Shown here piece after piece: positions 4,933-8,223 of a stretch of 8,223 nt of DNA. Numbering within the stretch: the stretch's first letter is position 1; every line of letters begins with the position of its first letter. The DNA is from Clostridium sp. CAG:448. GTDB taxonomy: Bacteria > Bacillota > Clostridia > Oscillospirales > CAG-272. The notes below the pieces were generated by a model. It searched no databases and had not been told where the DNA came from. It saw only the letters and a program-made list of their open reading frames with translations. The stretch lies in NCBI GenBank assembly GCA_000433415.1, contig FR890482.1, positions 1,937-10,159 of the forward strand. The letters are read 5' to 3'. The translations under genes and the position numbers were made by a program.

Positions 4933-7344
4933 ATGTATCGGGTACAAAAAAGAAACGGAAAAGTTGTTGATTTTGACATGCAAAAAATTTCCGGTGCGAT
5001 TACATTGGCATTTGATGCACTGGACAAACAGTATAACCCCAGCATTATCGACATGCTCGCACTGCGTGTCACGGCGGACTTTGAGCCGAAAATCAAAGAC
5101 GGCGTGGTAGCGGTGGAAGATATTCAGGACAGCGTGGAGTCCGTGCTGTCGCAAGCCGGATACGGCGATGTGGCAAAGGCATATATTCTCTACCGGCGTC
5201 AACGCGAAAAGCTGCGCAACATGAAAAACACCGTGTTGGATTACAAGGATCTTGTTGACCAGTATCTCGGAGCAAACGACTGGCGAGTCAAGGAAAATTC
5301 CACCGTTGCCTACTCGGTCGGCGGTCTGATTCTTTCCAACTCCGGCGCGATCACCGCAAATTACTGGCTGAGCGAGGTGTATGACGACGAAATCGGAAAT
5401 GCGCACCGCAATGCCGACATTCATATTCACGATCTGTCCATGCTGGCAGGCTACTGTGCCGGCTGGTCTCTGAAACAGCTGATTGTGGAAGGTCTTGGAG
5501 GCGTTCCCGGCAAAATTTCCTCTTCCCCCGCATCCCACCTGTCGACACTCTGCAACCAGATGGTCAACTTTTTGGGAATCATGCAGAACGAATGGGCAGG
5601 CGCGCAGGCATTTTCTTCCTTTGACACCTACCTTGCCCCCTTTGTAAAAGTCGACCACCTGCCCTACCGCGAGGTGAAGCAGTGCATCCAGTCCTTCATC
5701 TACGGAGTCAACACCCCCTCCCGCTGGGGCACACAGGCACCCTTTACAAACATCACGTTGGACTGGACGGTTCCGAATGACCTTGCCGAGCTCAACTGCA
5801 TTGTCGGCGGCAAAGAACAGCCGTTCAAATACAAGGACTGCGTAGAAGAAATGGCAATGATCAACAAGGCATTCATTGAGATTATGATCGAAGGCGATGC
5901 CAACGGACGCGGATTCCAGTACCCGATTCCCACCTACTCCATCACACGTGATTTCGATTGGTCCGATACCGAAAACAACCGTCTTCTGTTTGAAATGACC
6001 GCGAAATACGGCACACCGTACTTCTCGAACTATATCAACAGCGACATGGAACCGTCCGATGTGCGCTCCATGTGCTGCCGCCTGCGTCTGGATCTGCGTG
6101 AACTGCGCAAGAAATCCGGCGGCTTCTTCGGCTCCGGTGAGTCCACGGGTTCTATCGGCGTTGTAACCATCAATATGCCCCGTATCGCTTATCTCTCCGA
6201 GAATGAGGAAGAGTTCATGAAGCGTTTGGACAAGCTGATGGACATCTCTGCCCGCTCCCTGAAAATCAAGCGCACCGTCATCACCAGATTGCTTGAAAAC
6301 GGACTTTATCCCTATACCCGCCGCTATCTCGGCAAATACGACAATCACTTCTCTACCATCGGGCTGGTGGGCATGAATGAAGCGGGACTGAATGCAAAGT
6401 GGATCCGTGCCGACATGACACACAAGGAAACACAGGAATTCTCCAAGCGCGTGCTCAATCACATGCGTGAGCGGCTGTCCGATTACCAGGAGGAGTACGG
6501 CGATCTCTATAACCTGGAGGCAACCCCTGCGGAATCAACCTCCTACCGCCTTGCCAAGCACGACGTCAAGGCGTTTGACGGCAAAATCATCACGGCTTCG
6601 GGCAAATGCGGAACGCCCTACTATACCAACAGCTCTCACCTGCCCGTCGGGTTCACCGATGACATTTTCGCGGCATTGGATATTCAGGATGAATTGCAGA
6701 CACTCTACACCTCCGGTACTGTTTTCCACGCCTTCCTTGGTGAAAAACTCCCGACCTGGCAGTCTGCTGCCGCACTGGTACGCAAAATTGCGCAGAACTA
6801 CAAACTGCCGTACTACACGCTGTCCCCCACCTATTCCATTTGCAAAAATCACGGCTATCTGAGCGGCGAAGTTTACACCTGCCCTGTCTGCGGTGAAAAA
6901 ACAGAGGTTTACAGCCGCATCACCGGCTACTACCGTCCGATTCAGAACTGGAACGACGGCAAAGCCGAGGAATTCCGCAACCGCAAAGTTTACAACATCG
7001 GGCGCTCCAACGAGTTGCATCCGGAACTGCATGTGGAAGGCGACGCAACGGCGGAACAGACAGAACAGGCAGCCGAACAGTCCGAATCCCCTGTTTCCGC
7101 TGACGGCACCGAAATCCTTCTCTTTGCGACCAAGACCTGCCCCAACTGCCGCGTGGCTGCCGCTTACCTGGATCAGGCAGGCATTCCGTATCATAAATTG
7201 CTGGCAGATGAGAATGCCGATCTTGCGGAAAAATATGAAATCCGTCAGGCACCCACGCTTGTCCTGCTCAAGCCCAACGGCATTGCGGAAAAGATCGTCA
7301 ATCTCTCCAATATCAAAAAATTCATCGGGGACTATCACGCCTGA
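4933..7344 (+). CDS. nrdD: Class III anaerobic ribonucleoside-triphosphate reductase with fused C-terminal thioredoxin-like domain
   Basis: This enzyme makes deoxyribonucleotides from ribonucleoside triphosphates without oxygen, using a glycyl radical. The protein has 803 residues, longer than usual (about 700) because of an extra C-terminal domain. Order: one ATP-cone regulatory domain, residues 3-95 (RVQKRNGKVVDFD); the ten-stranded barrel, with Cys175 in AGYCAGW and a CysCys pair at 381-382 in SMCCRLRL, where Cys382 is the likely thiyl residue; TGSIGVVTINMPRIAY at 405-420; a zinc site (Cys637, Cys650, Cys653, probably His640); and the glycyl radical loop RITGYYRP with Gly665. An acidic EQ-rich linker (about 692-725) leads to a thioredoxin-like fold, 726-803, with CPNC at 736-739 and cis-Pro motif APT at 773-775. 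The start has a good ribosome binding site, and two NrdR boxes control the promoter. The reductase subunit identity is secure; that the fused domain reduces the active site is inference. The activating enzyme NrdG is not in the window. Confidence 0.96.
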   Translation: MYRVQKRNGKVVDFDMQKISGAITLAFDALDKQYNPSIIDMLALRVTADFEPKIKDGVVAVEDIQDSVESVLSQAGYGDVAKAYILYRRQREKLRNMKNTVLDYKDLVDQYLGANDWRVKENSTVAYSVGGLILSNSGAITANYWLSEVYDDEIGNAHRNADIHIHDLSMLAGYCAGWSLKQLIVEGLGGVPGKISSSPASHLSTLCNQMVNFLGIMQNEWAGAQAFSSFDTYLAPFVKVDHLPYREVKQCIQSFIYGVNTPSRWGTQAPFTNITLDWTVPNDLAELNCIVGGKEQPFKYKDCVEEMAMINKAFIEIMIEGDANGRGFQYPIPTYSITRDFDWSDTENNRLLFEMTAKYGTPYFSNYINSDMEPSDVRSMCCRLRLDLRELRKKSGGFFGSGESTGSIGVVTINMPRIAYLSENEEEFMKRLDKLMDISARSLKIKRTVITRLLENGLYPYTRRYLGKYDNHFSTIGLVGMNEAGLNAKWIRADMTHKETQEFSKRVLNHMRERLSDYQEEYGDLYNLEATPAESTSYRLAKHDVKAFDGKIITASGKCGTPYYTNSSHLPVGFTDDIFAALDIQDELQTLYTSGTVFHAFLGEKLPTWQSAAALVRKIAQNYKLPYYTLSPTYSICKNHGYLSGEVYTCPVCGEKTEVYSRITGYYRPIQNWNDGKAEEFRNRKVYNIGRSNELHPELHVEGDATAEQTEQAAEQSESPVSADGTEILLFATKTCPNCRVAAAYLDQAGIPYHKLLADENADLAEKYEIRQAPTLVLLKPNGIAEKIVNLSNIKKFIGDYHA
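7108..7341 (+). other. Thioredoxin/NrdH-like domain fused in frame to NrdD
   Basis: Residues 726-803 of NrdD read as a short thioredoxin/glutaredoxin fold: first strand TEILLFATKT, redox motif CPNC (Cys736, Cys739), helix VAAAYLDQAG, second strand IPYHKLLAD, then YEIRQAPTLVLL with the cis-proline Pro774, and a final helix. It is about 78 residues, close to NrdH or glutaredoxin size rather than a full 105-residue thioredoxin. There is no stop or restart signal between it and the reductase body, so it should be made as one chain. Confidence 0.88.
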
Positions 7345-7365
7345 TGTCCCAAAAAGGAATACGCT

Positions 7366-8223
7366 ATGTATGATATTCTCATTATCGGCGCCGGTCCTGC
7401 CGGACTGACTGCCGCACTGTATGCACGCAGAGCCGAAAAAAGCGTTCTGCTGTTGGAAAAGGAAACCTTTGGCGGTCAGATCACTTACTCCCCGAAGGTA
7501 GAAAACTTTCCGACCGTCATGCAACTCTCAGGGAATGAATTGGCGGAAAAAATGCTGGATCAGGTGCTTGCCCACGGTGCTGAAGTCGCACTCGGGCAGG
7601 CAACCGCCATCCGTCGTGAAAATGACTGCTTCGGCGTACTCACGGAAGACGGTGAATATCTTGCGCGCTCGGTAATTCTTGCGACGGGATCTCATCACCG
7701 CCTGCTCGGGATTGACCGCGAGGAGGAATTCATCGGCAACGGCATTTCCTTCTGTGCCGTGTGCGACGGCGCATTTTATGCCGGCAAGACGGTAGCCGTG
7801 ATCGGCGGAGGAAATACGGCATTGCAGGAAGCGCTGATGCTTTCTGAAAACTGCCAAAAGGTTTTTGTCGTCCAGAACCTGCCAATGCTCACGGGCGAGG
7901 CAAAGCTGGCGCGTCTTTTGGAGCAAAAGGACAATGTGGAAATTATTTACGGAACGGTTGTGGATGAACTGATCGGCGAGGGTGCCCTGCGCGGAATCCT
8001 GCTGCGCGACACGGCAAGCGGCGAGCGCTCCCGCTTGGAAATTGACGGTATGTTTGTGGCAATCGGTCAGGTACCGGACAATGATGCTTTCGGTGACCTG
8101 ATCGCGTTGGATGAGCGCGGATATGTCAATGCCGACGAGAGTTGTATGACGAACTGCCCGGGTATCTTTGTTGCCGGAGACTGCCGGCGCAAATCCGTTC
8201 GTCAGGTCACAACGGCCTGCGGT
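7366..8223 (+). CDS. trxB: Thioredoxin-reductase-family FAD flavoprotein (runs off right edge)
   Basis: Visible are 286 codons of an expected 300-310, so only the last residues are missing. Predicted role: passing electrons through FAD and a redox-active disulfide to a thioredoxin-type partner, here most plausibly the domain fused to NrdD. Seen: FAD-binding GAGPAG at residues 8-13, GGQ at 36-38, ATG at 106-108, active-site CAVCD at 130-134, second dinucleotide motif GGGNTA at 147-152, and the FAD-contacting GD at 271-272. Where classical TrxB has the HRRxxFRA loop that holds the NADPH 2'-phosphate, this protein has VVQNLPMLTGEAKL (168-181), with no arginines. The electron donor may therefore be NADH or something else; Clostridia are known to have ferredoxin-linked relatives, though those also lose the GxGxxA motif that is kept here. 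The start is 21 bases after the nrdD stop with AAGGA (7354-7358) 7 bases upstream; there is no promoter between them, so it is in the NrdR-controlled operon. Confidence 0.9.
   Translation, partial: MYDILIIGAGPAGLTAALYARRAEKSVLLLEKETFGGQITYSPKVENFPTVMQLSGNELAEKMLDQVLAHGAEVALGQATAIRRENDCFGVLTEDGEYLARSVILATGSHHRLLGIDREEEFIGNGISFCAVCDGAFYAGKTVAVIGGGNTALQEALMLSENCQKVFVVQNLPMLTGEAKLARLLEQKDNVEIIYGTVVDELIGEGALRGILLRDTASGERSRLEIDGMFVAIGQVPDNDAFGDLIALDERGYVNADESCMTNCPGIFVAGDCRRKSVRQVTTACG

Noticed and set aside
4876..6462. Long open frame of 528 codons on the minus strand opposite nrdD
   Set aside because: It lies exactly antisense to conserved NrdD sequence, has no recognisable domain or ribosome binding site, and its openness follows from the codon bias of the real gene.
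7042..7110. Possible frameshift or gene boundary between NrdD and the thioredoxin domain
   Set aside because: The frame is continuous, there is no stop, and no ribosome binding site with a new start precedes the thioredoxin fold, so a true fusion is the simpler reading.
6535..7524. Open frame of 329 codons on the minus strand across the nrdD/trxB junction
   Set aside because: It is antisense to two well-supported genes, and its translation is low-complexity without motifs.
1..8223. CRISPR array, insertion sequence, tRNA or rRNA genes
   Set aside because: No spaced repeats, terminal inverted repeats, transposase-like protein or tRNA/rRNA-like sequence was seen on either strand.

Overview
This 8.2 kb window looks like chromosomal DNA from a strictly anaerobic, moderately GC-balanced Firmicute, most likely a gut-type Clostridium relative. 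The reasons are the purine-rich ribosome binding sites, near-consensus sigma-A promoters, a clostridial-style Mre11/SbcC-like pair, an oxygen-sensitive class III ribonucleotide reductase with NrdR boxes, and a clostridial-looking thioredoxin-reductase variant. The taxonomic placement is an inference from protein style. There is no marker gene here.

Layout. (1) Positions 1-2206, minus strand: a two-gene operon for DNA double-strand-break processing. A metallophosphoesterase (Mre11/SbcD/YhaO-like) is followed, with an ATGA start/stop overlap, by an SMC/Rad50-like ATPase (SbcC/YhaN-like) that runs off the left edge. (2) Positions 2207-2396: a divergent control region with a good promoter on each strand. 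The plus-strand promoter is a perfect consensus and carries a palindrome over its -35. (3) Positions 2397-4607, plus strand: a single cytoplasmic glycoside hydrolase of the alpha-L-rhamnosidase (GH78) type, closed by a long composite intrinsic terminator. (4) Positions 4608-4932: a gene-free region holding that terminator, two NrdR-like operator boxes 32 bp apart, a sigma-A promoter and a structured mRNA leader with a UACG-capped hairpin. (5) Positions 4933-8223, plus strand: nrdD (class III anaerobic ribonucleotide reductase), which carries an in-frame C-terminal thioredoxin-like domain with a CPNC active site. It is followed 21 bp later by a thioredoxin-reductase-family flavoprotein that runs off the right edge.

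How the genes work together. The most notable unit is the nrdD operon. The ribonucleotide reductase seems to carry its own dithiol reductant as a fused domain, and the next gene encodes the flavoenzyme that could recharge it, all under one NrdR-type control region. This suggests a thioredoxin-driven rather than formate-driven class III enzyme. The reductase partner has the FAD and CAVC motifs but lacks the Arg-rich NADPH 2'-phosphate loop of classical TrxB, so its electron donor is an open question. The radical activase NrdG is not visible in the window. The repair pair and the glycosidase have no evident functional link to this unit.
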